This document shows, one piece after another, positions 45,401 through 55,451 of a stretch of 64,000 nucleotides of DNA. Each line of letters starts with the position of its first letter. Position 1 is the stretch's first letter. Location of the stretch: the NCBI GenBank assembly GCA_036245805.1, contig BTRK01000002.1:25289067-25353066 (forward strand), in the 5' to 3' direction. Source of the DNA: Pristionchus mayeri. Its lineage: Eukaryota; Nematoda; Chromadorea; Rhabditida; Neodiplogasteridae. The notes under the pieces are model-generated. The model worked only from the letters and a program-made list of their open reading frames with translations. It ran no database searches and was not told where the DNA came from. A program made the translations under genes and the position numbers.

Positions 45401-45866
45401 ATAAAAATAAATAAAATTAAACTGACTTCCTCATCCTGGAGTTGGGCCAGCTCCACCAGCACTTTGCCCGCGGGATGCTCTACCTGAAACAAGGACAGTC
45501 TTGCTCAAGATATGTTAGAACAACACTAATAAATTAACTAAAATAGAAAAGATCCAAACCTCGAGCTGCTTGAGAATTGTCGCTCCGTCGTTCGTGATGA
45601 TGACGTCCCCGACGTCGTCGACGAGCATCTTGTCGAGGCCTACGGGGCCCAGCGACGATTTGACGATGTTGGCGATCGCCACAGCCGCAGTCACTGAATA
45701 GCCACAAATCGGGAATAGTTAATTAATGTATTTACAAAGCAGTATCAGGACAGCCCAAAAAAAAGGAAAAAGATAAATTCGAAAACGAACCATTCTGGGA
45801 GCGGATCGACTGGCCGGTCGTCCTCTTTCCGGTGAGTGCGAGAATGCTCTCTGCCGCGGCTGCCAT
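39500..45866 (-). CDS. cct-1: T-complex chaperonin subunit alpha (CCT1/TCP-1)
   Basis: Subunit of the cytosolic TRiC/CCT ring that folds actin, tubulin and other proteins using ATP. Nineteen exons, high to low: 45791-45866, 45560-45693, 45427-45483, 45301-45378, 45183-45248, 44721-44809, 44359-44452, 44142-44232, 43906-43964, 43719-43857, 43321-43425, 43171-43247, 42960-43042, 42668-42736, 40857-40944, 40464-40546, 40137-40217, 39960-40035, 39500-39610. They total 1656 nt, 551 residues, the family length. Group II chaperonin marks are [18 protein letters not shown], the ATPase GDGTTS (residues 91-96), [13 protein letters not shown], the apical [22 protein letters not shown], and [11 protein letters not shown] (near 414). 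The wording of these blocks (for example LGHAEEVVQ.RI.DDELILI) is that of the alpha subunit. Intron 14 (40945-42667) is swollen by a palindromic element. The gene looks intact. Confidence 0.97.
40994..42455. mobile_element. Palindromic element in cct-1 intron 14
   Basis: Near-symmetrical inverted repeat centred at about 41576. The innermost 30 or so bases on each side (AGCAACCCCCTCCGGAGCTT) are perfect. The outer edges GTACCATCATAGGTGGGC and GCCCACCTATGGGTACCATC also match. Each arm has its own G tract (about 41074 and 42397). No gene inside; the element is spliced out with the intron. Confidence 0.85.
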
Positions 45867-46369
45867 TCTAAATAAAACTAATTACAGAAAAATATAAATA
45901 TACAATAATATTGAGGAAATAGGCAAAAATTTAGGAACAATTTCGAATATACGCACGAAAAAAGAACTAATTTCCAGATAATGATCACGGTGACAGGTTA
46001 AGCAACACACCAGGGATGCGCGCGGATTATCGGAGAAGATAAAGTAGGTCAAAACACCGCAAAGCCTCCCCCCCCCACTTTACAGCCCGAATCCAGAAGA
46101 CGCGAAAAACGGAAGCTTCGAGAGCGCGCTGTGATAACTACGGTCAGTCCGATTTTCTTGGTGAGTTAGGTCGCACTTACAATTTACCTTATTTTCCAAA
46201 TTTTAATATTCTCCCTATTCCTAACATTTTAATGACATATTTTTATCAATTTAATTATCCCACTTATTGTCTCTCCTCCTTCCCCTTCCCTCTACCCCCT
46301 GCCCTCTCCTCTCCTCCTCCATTCATTCGATGGACTTCTCTCGGTGCGGAGTGGTTCTCCCTCCCTCCG
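45867..46369. promoter_or_regulatory. Shared upstream region between cct-1 and the divergent gene at 46370
   Basis: Only 503 bp separate the two divergent start codons, so the region probably holds both promoters. A C tract lies at about 46070-46077, and the part nearest 46370 is pyrimidine-rich. No TATA box or trans-splice site could be fixed with confidence. Confidence 0.45.
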
Positions 46370-47781
46370 ATGCTCTATCTAGCCATGCTAGTCATTCCCA
46401 TTCTTCCTCTGCTCTTCATCAACTGTTTTAAACCGAACAAGAATCAGCCGAAAACCCAAGTTCAGCAGGTACTGTAGCTCACTTCTCGATACTCACAGTT
46501 TCCCCAGAGTACGGTATTTCAGTCATCGGGACTGGGGAAGTCTGCCAAGCAGAAGCCTTCTCAAAGAGCGGCAGGACAGTCACACTCAACCCCTCCTCCC
46601 GTGCAGTCGAGTGGTGAAGAGAAGCCATCATCGAAGAGATCCGCCGACCCGCCAAAGTGAGGAAAATACCGTAACCCCATCTTGCGAGACCACCTATATG
46701 CTGATGCACCGTAATCCATAACTATTTACCGTAATCCCTCATCGTCTACAGTATTCCCAGAGTATCTACCGTAATCTCAGGGTCACTCCAGAGAAGACAG
46801 CAGTCGCCGCCTCGGGAAAGAAGAAGAATGCCGAGTTGCCCCCATCCAGCAGCATCAGCCACGCCGCAGTAAGGAGAGGTACGGTATTCGACTACCGTAT
46901 CCCTGGCATGTTTATCGTGGTTACTGTATCATTGGCAGGAGCATCATCAGCTAAATTAGCCAAGTCACTGTCCAAAGCAAAGGAAAAGAAGAAGCTGCTG
47001 CTCAAGACTCCGAAGCGGGTACGATGCAGTAATCATACCTTACTCATCCCCTGATACCGTACATTCAGGGAGCTCGCAGCCGGTGTGATTCACTAGAAGT
47101 ATTCACGTGCGAGGATGGTGGAAACAATCGCGATGAGGAGCCCACTCAGGTATACGGTAGCCATTCAGCATACTTTATCAGACACCTACTTCATTCCAGA
47201 TTACCATCGAAGGTAACTCGAGCACAGGCGATGCGCTCAAAGTGGACAAGACTGCGCAGATGAAAGAGTGAGGACGGATCGATATCCAACTCTTACCGTA
47301 TTCCCTTTGCAGTGAGACCTGGTCGTTGTTGACATGTGAAGACGAATGGGACTTCGAGCAGGAGCCAAAGAAGCACGTGATGGGGAATGTCGATGAGGTA
47401 TACGGATGCCATGGGGAGTAGGGTTTAAAAAGTCTACAGTATCCCTACAGTTCCCGTACAGTATCGTATCGTATTTCAGATAATGGCGGACTTGATAGCA
47501 ACGGACGAGGACTGGGCCGAATACTTGGGGGATCGACTCGTCACCGACACTTCGGTGAGATCAGAGATCGACGATGATTGAACTTTGAGAAGGAAATCAA
47601 AACATATTTCTTTCTTTCAGATTACGTGTGAACAGCCAACGGACCACGAAACGAGCGCCGTTATCTGCGGTCGATACCGTATCTTTCTGAGTGAACGAAT
47701 CAACTCATGTGCGGACCAGGTACTGTATGATTACGGTATCGATCGAAGACATGGACAACTGCAGGAAACACCACCACAGTG
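46370..47781 (+). CDS. Unrecognised one-pass membrane protein with acidic tail
   Basis: I do not recognise this gene. Exons: 46370-46468, 46523-46656, 46781-46878, 46939-47018, 47069-47149, 47200-47267, 47313-47397, 47480-47554, 47621-47719, 47764-47781. They total 837 nt, 278 residues. It starts MLYLAMLVIPILPLLFINCF, a hydrophobic segment usable as signal anchor, followed at once by basic residues (KPNKNQPK). A Ser/Lys/Pro-rich middle follows, then an acidic half in which a short theme recurs: FTCEDGG, LLTCEDEWDFEQ, ATDEDWAEYL, ITCEQPTDHE. AATAAA follows at 47831. An in-frame upstream ATG at 46232 exists, but the inserted residues are low complexity. The last two exons are the least certain. 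It is divergent from cct-1. Confidence 0.65.
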
Positions 47782-47830
47782 ACGAAGTCCTCCACGACTA
47801 CTAGCAAGAAAAGAAGAACAGTCTCATTAG

Positions 47831-47836
47831 AATAAA
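47831..47836 (+). terminator. Poly(A) signal of the gene at 46370-47781
   Basis: AATAAA 50 bases after the stop codon. Confidence 0.6.
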
Positions 47837-48038
47837 CCAGTTACTGACGAAATACATGCCTTGATGAAACCTTAGCCTGGTTATATGTGACAATCAATGA
47901 AGAATCAATTCTTTGCGTTTCTAAACGTGTTTGAAAAAAAGTGAATCATTCTTACCAGTATCGTCTGCACAAAAGCATGCATCGTCTGCACAAAAGATGA
48001 TGGCAAAGTAAGGGATTATAAAAAGGAGGCAAAAGTCC

Positions 48039-48122
48039 TGTCATCCGCAGGATTCGAACCTGCGCCCACAGAAGTGGACTGCGACCTGAACGCAGCGCCT
48101 TAGACCACTCGACCTGAATGAC
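48039..48122 (-). tRNA. tRNA-Leu (CAG), possibly weakened
   Basis: 84-nt class II tRNA. The acceptor stem GTCATTC/GGATGAC closes, the anticodon loop TTCAGGT gives CAG, there is a long variable arm, and the B box GGTTCGAATCC is perfect. The A box reads AGGTCGAGTGG, where the copy at 53577 has TGGCCGAGTGG. Transcription may therefore be weaker or absent. Confidence 0.85.
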
Positions 48123-48996
48123 ACTTTGGAGTATGATCTGTCTGTTAATAATGAAGTGAGTGAGCGTGTGAAGAAACACTCATGAATGTGTGGAGGGAAT
48201 GTGAGTGGCTTCCCTTTCCCAACTTCCAGACAGGGGAAGATTACTTTAAATCATTCACCATGACAACACATCATCGAGGCCTGCTTGCAATGAGGGAGGA
48301 ACTCATCTCTCCCTAATATCATTGCAGTCACACCTTTTGCACGATTCTTTGTGGGAAAGAAGGGGCTGGGGGAGGGTCTATCTCTCTCAATCTCTCCTCT
48401 AGGATACTCCTCCTATCACTTCTCCGCCTTATCGCTTGTTCTCCCTCATCATCGCGATAAACACTCTCTCCCCCCCCCCTTCCCCCCTCTCTCTCCCGAT
48501 CTTGATCTCATATTTCGGTTAGTTCCAGCACTCGTTCATTGATTGATCGAACTTAGTGGTTACTTCCATCATCGCCTTTCCCTCATCTCTCCCATCTCAT
48601 CCCATTTCCTCTCCCCCTCATTGGAGTCGGATTGCAAACTGGAGGGCTGGTGAGTGTCAGATTCTTCAGGAATTCACAACCTCTACCTAACCGATCTCAT
48701 TGTCACCTTCCATGAATCATAAACATAAATTTCTCCATCTCTTTCTCACATTGTCTAGCCCTCTCTCCTCAGTGCTTCTCTATTTCCAAACGTTGTGAAC
48801 CCTGACGGATTTCCATTGCCATCTCTCACAATAGTCATTTGCATCCCCTCCCCCTCCCTCTCTCCATTCATTCGTCCCTCGCTCCTCCCTCATGAACTGT
48901 CCCTGCTGTCGAACTGAGCGGTCGGTTTCCTCTTTTTATTGATTTAGCGCTTCTTTCGCGCATCGTAGGGCGCATCCACGGCAGAGAATCTTCCTA
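48123..48996. other. Intergenic, pyrimidine-rich
   Basis: No gene seen. Several C/T-rich stretches (48365-48620, 48840-48890). Confidence 0.4.
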
Positions 48997-49905
48997 TTAG
49001 GGTGTTTCAAAAGTTCGTTCGTTTATTTTTCGGAAGAATGTAAAATCCGCCGCAATGATTATGCATCCCAAATAAGATCAATGTTGAATAGAGTTACCAT
49101 TACACGTTCACATAACCCATCGAATTTTGATCAGCTGCTGTCTTCGGTTTTCAAGAACAATTTAAGTGATGAGTACTTTGGTAAACCAAAATCAAGTTTT
49201 CGTCTTTATTTTTTTTCCTGCGCTGGGCCACGAACATAGTAAATCTTTAACTAACTATTATAGAAACAGAAGAGTCCAAAATTATTTTAGTGCGCTTCAC
49301 TATCTCCTTTGAATTGTATTTTATGAATGCGAGCATTCATAACTGATCACAATGAAACGCAAAAGTGGAGGATCTTTCTTTAAGCGATCAAATCGAATCG
49401 TAGTTTCAATATGCGCTAATTGAAGGTACTTAGTGGTACTCCATATTACGTTTACACGGAACATTTGGCGAGCCTGGAGGGAAAAATAATATTAGTTATT
49501 TGATTGAATGCGAAATTTTATCGAAAAAGCGGAAAGTATGGTTCCGGATTTTTACTATTTTGTATTGTTGTAAAGACAGTAGTAGACCGATTCATCCTAG
49601 ATTCAAGATATATGTTAAGTTAATCATGTGCGATAAAAGTGCGAAGAAACTAAGATGATGGTATGAAGAAGAACCCTATGACAATTAATTAAAAATTGAC
49701 GAAAACGTGATTTTGGGTGACTGCAGTACCCATCACATAAACTTTTCTATACAATCTGGGAGTGCAGTTGATGCAAATTCCATGGGTGATGCGTTCGGGT
49801 AATGGTTACTCTATTCAACAGTGTTGGCAATTGGGGTACGCAATAACTGCGGCAGATTTTACCTTCCTTCGAACAAAAAACGAACGAACTTTTGAAACAT
49901 CCTAA
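48997..49905. mobile_element. Mariner-type MITE with long inverted ends
   Basis: The ends begin TTAGG(G/A)TGTTTCAAAAGTT and continue to CGTTCGTTT. TA flanks both sides (48995-48996 and 49906-49907). The inverted similarity extends about 150 bp inwards (GTTGAATAGAGTTACCATTAC on the left against its reverse near 49800). There is no open transposase frame in 909 bp. Non-autonomous. Confidence 0.85.
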
Positions 49906-50142
49906 TAGATTAAGAAATCTGTGATTCCTACGGATCTCCGTTCCCTCATTCCCGTCTCTTCTCACGTCGAGACTAATGACAAGGCTGTGAATTGAGTCCT
50001 GTTCGTGTCAATTCCCCCTTTTCTAGTGTGATTATCGTCCCCTCATCCACTTCCTTTTGCGCATTCAGCCACTGATTTCCCATTATTTGACCAACCTACG
50101 TCCATATTTTTTTGGCTACTTCGTCTGTGTGGGCTTACATCT

Positions 50143-51582
50143 ATATGAGGCGAATCGCGAGAGAATCGACCATTGAGTGGATTAGCGGCGGTAGGAATCA
50201 AGTGTGTCCTATCCCGCTGTAATTTTGGTTACAAGTACATCAAATGATGATCTTTCAAACTGCGTCGTCAGAATTTTGATATCTATCGTCATCGTCGAGA
50301 TTCAGAAGCCCAAATATGGCACTATCACTTTTCGATAGTCAAATCGGGCTCACATAAATGATCATAACTCCGTTTAAAATAAAGATAGAACGTCGTTCGT
50401 TTTTCCAAAAGAAAGCTGCCATCATACTCTACAACCTCGACGTGAGCTCATCATTCCTGGTCTTCATCTTGGTTGGGCGCGGTCGGGGGTACCAAAAGTG
50501 ACGTAACTTTGGAAATCGGAAAAACATTTTGAGTTATCATGCTTAAGTTGTAGAGCATACATGTGCATCACTTCTCGCCAAAAATTAGGAGAATCGGGGG
50601 ATGGACAAAAAAAGGGCTCAATTTTGTACCACGACCAGAAAATGAGTTCCGGGCAAGAGTAGGTTCTGTAGCTTGCTTCTACGAAAAGATAGAGACTCAC
50701 TTTCAACAGATGAAATGTTTATCTCATCATCCTCTACACTTCTAGCCATAAACCATACCTCTATGTCGATTTTGACCTGGGTTACAGTTTTGAGCCTCTA
50801 ATTGAATTCCTCATGCGAAAAATCCTCTTTTCACAGGCCCTTTTTCTTACAGCTGTTACGAGGAATGTATTTACATTATTTGAAACCCATTTAGTACATT
50901 GGGAGCCATCCATCAAGTTAAAGGGGTTCAAAATATCGATTTTTGAATTTGAGGTCATACCGTAATTTTTGACTAATGAAAGTGGTATAACTGTTGGGGA
51001 AACAAGTTATAATGTTGTTTTGGAGGACTTTCAATGATTTTGAGCCAAAATGAGGGCAATTGAAGATACGGAAGTACTCTTGCCCGGAACTCATTTTCTG
51101 GTCGTGGTACAAAATTGAGCCCTTTTTTTGTCCATCCCCCGATTCTCCTAATTTTTGGCGAGAAGTGATGCACATGTATGCTCTACAACTTAAGCATGAT
51201 AACTCAAAATGTTTTTCCGATTTCCAAAGTTACGTCACTTTTGGTACCCCCGACAGCGCCCAACCAAGATGAAGACCAGGAATGATGAGCTCACGTCGAG
51301 GTTGTAGAGTATGATGGCAGCTTTCTTTTGGAAAAAAGAACGACGTTCTATCTTTATTTTAAACGGAGTTATGATCATTTATGTGTGCCCGATTTGAATA
51401 TCGAAAAGTGATAGTGTCATGTTTGGGCTTCTGAATCCCGACGATGACGACAGATATCAAAATTCTGACGACGCAGTTTGAAAGAGCATCATTTGATGTA
51501 CTTGTAACCAAAATTACAGCGGGATAGGACACACTTGATTCCTACCGCCGCGGCGTGGTCGATTCTCTCGCGATTCCTCTGA
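50143..51582. mobile_element. Deletion derivative of the 10.7-kb long-TIR transposon
   Basis: Both ends match the TIRs at 24663 and 35317 (GAGGCGAATCGCGAGAG, AGCGGCGGTAGGA). The right arm is full length (about 50690-51582, up to the inner GATAGAGACTCACTTTC). The left arm stops at about 50665, so the transposase and cargo region and part of one arm are gone. What remains is a near-palindrome of 1.4 kb. Confidence 0.8.
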
Positions 51583-51648
51583 TATTTTACATTTATTTAC
51601 TTCTTAATATTTGCATAATTCAGTCTCCAGAATCTGATCACGGTGACG

Positions 51649-53098
51649 ATGACAGACGACGACTGCATCGAGGCCAAGATCGAACCTCCCAAACTGGCAA
51701 GTCATTTATTCTTTTATATTTAGCCGCTTCTATATCCCGTAGTGTCCCAAACAGTCGCTTTCTAAAGTTTCAACATTGTCTAAAACATCTAACAAACTAG
51801 CTAGTCGATGAGTTCAATGAATCATTCTTTCCATCTCAGCCCCATCGTCGTCCTCTGATCCCTCGAACGACCTCCAGGCTGTGGCCTCCATCGAGGGAGA
51901 AGACTCGCATCTTCATCGAGGTTAGAGATCAAAGATTAAGTCTCGAATACTCTCTAGACTTGCACTATCATTATTTATGACGTGTTAAACCAGAGTTGTT
52001 AGGCAGATTGCTGTAATGTAGAAGATTGCAATAGCGTCTACATTACAGCAATCTGATCGAATATTATTGCAGTCGCTTCGCTTCAACTGGGCGCACGATC
52101 GCGTCTTCGAGTTCACTGCCTACGTCCTGGTCAGTGAAAATAATCAGTTCTCGATTGCATGGAGATGGTAAATGATTACGGTTGTTGCTGGATGAGTATT
52201 GATGATGATATCGTCATCCAGTGACGTACACGGTCGAATAGCTAGAGTGATCGCTAACGGGGGTAGATCAGTTATTCCTTCAGATGCTCAGCTACGTGAT
52301 TCTCTTCCGTGAATTCTTCAGCATCTTCAGAAGCAATCTAAGTGAGGAATCTTGTTGACTAGTTGTCGAGTAACGGAAATTTTGTTTTGATAGAGATCAA
52401 AGACCATGCCGACTGCTTCTGCTTCTGGCTTACTTCGGGCATGGCCTACTTCTGGTACCTCGCCATCATCTCTCACTTCATCTTCATCGGCTACGGATGG
52501 GGCTTCACGTCGCAGGATTCTGAAGAGAAAAACGGATCAACAGAGGGAACATGGGTGAGTCACTCGACATTCAAATTATAACACGATAGATCTGCAACAT
52601 GTAATCCTTCTATCCTATCCACTTCTAGATGTGATTAATTAATGATTAATGGTTGTTGTGATTAATTAATTAATCCCTTTGATATCTCAGTCTCGTCGTT
52701 GTCTCTTCCATCTCATCGTCGTCAACTTGTTGAGGATGGCACTGAAGATGAAGGAGAGGAGCGAGGGAGAGACTCTCTGCATTGTGCGTTTTCATTTATT
52801 TTTTCGAATTATTGTAAAAAAATATCACCAAGTATCCATTTTGGCATGATTTACCCTATGAACTCAAGAATTGGAAAACTTAAGTGGGACGTTGTGAATT
52901 ATCTTTGATCTCCAGATGTCCGAGGTCTCTCTCATCGTCACTTCTCTTCTCACTCTCTCATTCGGAGTCAACGATGCCTCTCTCCTCAAGCGGAAGAGAC
53001 TGAAGAAGGCAGAGGACGAAGGGAAGATGAGGAGGAGGATATTCGCTGAGTTGAGGTCAGAGGAGAGAAGGTTGGGGTGGAGTCAGAGTTCACGATGA
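51649..53098 (+). CDS. Unrecognised multipass membrane protein
   Basis: I do not recognise the family. Exons: 51649-51696, 51840-51920, 52073-52129, 52284-52341, 52394-52554, 52691-52783, 52916-53098. They total 681 nt, 226 residues. A CAG acceptor at 51621-51623, 25 bases before the ATG, supports the start and looks like a trans-splice site. After an acidic and then Arg/Pro-rich N-terminus come hydrophobic stretches: FTAYVLMLSYVILF; FCFWLTSGMAYFWYLAIISH and FIFIGYGWGF; LFHLIVVNLL; SLIVTSLLTLSFGV. A highly charged C-terminus ends the protein. The first intron begins GCAAGT, a GC-AG intron. Open coding-like sequence continues at 53110-53222 and 53270-53363, so a longer alternative 3' end is possible. 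Confidence 0.6.
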
Positions 53099-53576
53099 CT
53101 CTATTTCAATAGGAAAATCAGAGATGAATGGATCAAAGATCAAAGTTGAGAGCTCGCGAGGAGGGAGTCTACGTGCCGATGAGAGTGGAGAAGAACGAGG
53201 GAGATGCGAGGAGGGAGAAAAAGGTGATCTTCCCTTCACTCTCTGATCTTTGATCTCTTTCTTTTCAGTATCTTCGCAATCGAGGACTGGTCTTGTAAAC
53301 GGGTGCAATCTCAGCCACGGGTTCAACGACAACTCGAGTTCAAACGTGCAAACACGAGTGATTTGATAAAGTATTCATTTGATGGATTCTTCTTGTCCAT
53401 TGAGGCGTTTCAAATCGTCGTGACACGAGTTAGGGTGTGCCAGTATTGTCTGGCTGTGAACAAAGTGAAACCTGATCATTGTTAGAATTACATTATCGAA
53501 TTATTTAACGGGAAGACGACATAGTGGCCTGGAGAGATGCATTGTCATCAGGTGGTATGAGTAGCTGGGCACTCAT
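53099..53576. other. Possible extra 3' exons, otherwise intergenic
   Basis: One frame is open at about 53110-53222 (ends at GTGATC) and resumes after TTTTCAG at 53270, ending in TGA at about 53363. No family features. It could be an alternative end of the preceding gene. Confidence 0.3.
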
Positions 53577-53660
53577 GTCATTCTGGCCGAGTGGTCTAAG
53601 GCGCTGCGTTCAGGTCGCAGTCCACTTCTGTGGGCGCAGGTTCGAATCCTGCGGATGACA
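53577..53660 (+). tRNA. tRNA-Leu (CAG)
   Basis: 84-nt class II tRNA: acceptor GTCATTC/GGATGAC, anticodon CAG in a CTGCG/CGCAG stem, long variable arm, consensus A box (TGGCCGAGTGG) and B box (GGTTCGAATCC), discriminator A. It differs from the tRNA at 48039-48122 in only two A-box-region bases and lies in the opposite orientation 5.5 kb away. Confidence 0.95.
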
Positions 53661-53955
53661 GAATCTTTTTGATCTTTTATTGAGTTTGAGTTCTATGAAC
53701 TGAAATATATGAGTAGATTCTGTTTGTAGAGCATGGTTGCGTGGAGAAAAAATCTGGGCATTATTGAAGAGTTCTCATTTGCAGAGCTACCGAATCACTA
53801 GTCGATTATCGGCAATATTCTCATAATGTTTTCAATCTTCGACACTATTTTCTCAAATGAAAGCCATTAGTGATTGTGAGAAAATGCAATTTCAATTACT
53901 TCCAAGATTGGTGAGAAACATCCATTGATCAATTCAGTTAGCTCATTTCTAACCA

Positions 53956-55451
53956 ATGCTATCTACAGATGAGTCGGTTCACATTATCGTCGTTTATGCT
54001 TTGGATTTCTCTTCATTGCTGTTGAACATCATGCTGATCATTGCAATTACTACGCGGTAAATGGTTTTAAATTTGGGCGATATTTTGGATTCACGATCTG
54101 ACACTGAATTATGGATTTTTGATACGTATCAAACGGGGACTGTTCACTTTCGTGGGTGTTAGATAGTTTGTGCACTTTGGCAAAAGCGTTTCGGATATAC
54201 TCAATGCAAACCCAGGACTCCATCGTATTTGCGTTCTTACGCGGTCTTCCTTATGAAAACGGCGATTGTCGACACGGCGGCAGCCATAGCAAGCTCAGCA
54301 GTGGTGATCAGGTTCTCTTTCACAGGTTTCAGGGCGTTCCATCACCCAGGGTAGTGATGTAGTTCGGTGAGACAACAGACGTACTGGCTCTTGACGACTG
54401 TAAAATCGCTTGGCGTGGCTGCTCCTTTACATTTTTTTTCTTTTTTTAAACACCACTCTTGACAAACGAGAGATGACTACCTGATATACATTCATTCACC
54501 TGGGTCTTTAGGTTTGAGAACGTGGACGGTTTGGCAGTGCACGTCGACACAGGGCCCTGCACCATCATGGGCGCACGACTGTGTCACGCAATCATATGTA
54601 ATATGACAATCACTATGTAGCCTATATTCAATGAACAAATGTTAAATGAACGCAGTAACAATACTGTACAGTATTAACAACCCCCCTGACTTCCATGCAT
54701 ATCGTACTGCACCTTTCAGCGTTCCACTTGGCCCTGCTGAGTCACTCGCACGTCCTGCTGCTCCTATCATTTGCCTACCGAGTCTGGGCGCTCTCCCAAC
54801 ATACGAGCAAATCCGTGAATCGAGTTACTCTCATAGCTATTGCCCTCGCTTCGACCGCGCCCAGCTGGATTCTATTGGTCAGTTCATTCGGCATCTGCTC
54901 ATGAACCCTCGACTTTTCCGGTCGGAGTGTACAAGGGCTGCTCGTTTGATTTGCCTGATCTGCCCGAGTTCTCGAACATGACCTTCGATTTGTTCTCGGA
55001 CCGAGTGGGCGACAAATGGCTGGAGCGAGGAGTAGTCGTGTACATTAGTGATGTCAAATCGGCGCGCGCTCTCCTCCTTTCACACGCTCTCTCGCTCTGT
55101 CTGACCGGCGAGAGAGCGTGTGAAACAAGGAGAGCGCGCGCCGTTTTGGCATCACTAGTGTACATTATCAGTTTCTTCACGGCCTGTCTAGGCACAACAG
55201 CAGCCCTTCGTGCAAAACTCATAGCGAAAATCAGCAAATTGGTGTGTACGCTCTTTACAGTTACTAAATAATATTTAAAAAAATAATATAAGCAGCAGTC
55301 GATCCTGCGGTCGCTCACTGCACAAGCCTTGCTGCCGGTATGCATGGTGTGCGGCTGCGGCTGCTTCCTCATCGACCTATTGGGAATATTCCGGTCGATG
55401 TACTTACAGCGAGCAGCCCATGTTGTGTGTAGCTTTGTACACAATATCTGA
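53956..55451 (+). CDS. Nematode chemoreceptor (Str/Srd-type 7TM receptor) with an in-frame MITE
   Basis: Putative odorant or pheromone receptor of a sensory neuron. Exons: 53956-54056, 54216-54311, 54512-54597, 54720-54877, 54936-55241, 55296-55451. They total 903 nt, 300 residues. Family marks: a first helix with FSSLLLNIMLIIAITT, then TPSYLRSYAVFLMKTAIVD, GPCTIMGARLC before helix 3, SHVLLLLSFAYRVW, and SLTAQALLPVCMV in helix 6. This pattern is closest to the srd branch as I know it. Exon 5 contains a 112-bp hAT-type MITE plus an 8-bp duplicated target (55046-55165), together 120 bp, so the frame continues. About 40 extra residues split what should be helix 5 (VVVYI and ISFFTACLG). The intron at 54878-54935 has a weak acceptor (ACAAG). 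The receptor may be non-functional unless the insert is spliced out. Confidence 0.75.
55046..55157. mobile_element. hAT-type MITE inside a chemoreceptor exon
   Basis: 112-bp near-perfect hairpin with ends TAGTGATG and CATCACTA, and an arm core GGCGCGCGCTCTCC mirrored on the other side. GTGTACAT is repeated on both sides (55038-55045 and 55158-55165). An 8-bp target duplication and TAG.G.TG ends are typical of hAT elements. Confidence 0.9.

Noticed and set aside
54899..55444. 181-residue minus-strand open frame over the chemoreceptor
   Set aside because: Open only because the plus strand is coding and the MITE is palindromic; no family features.
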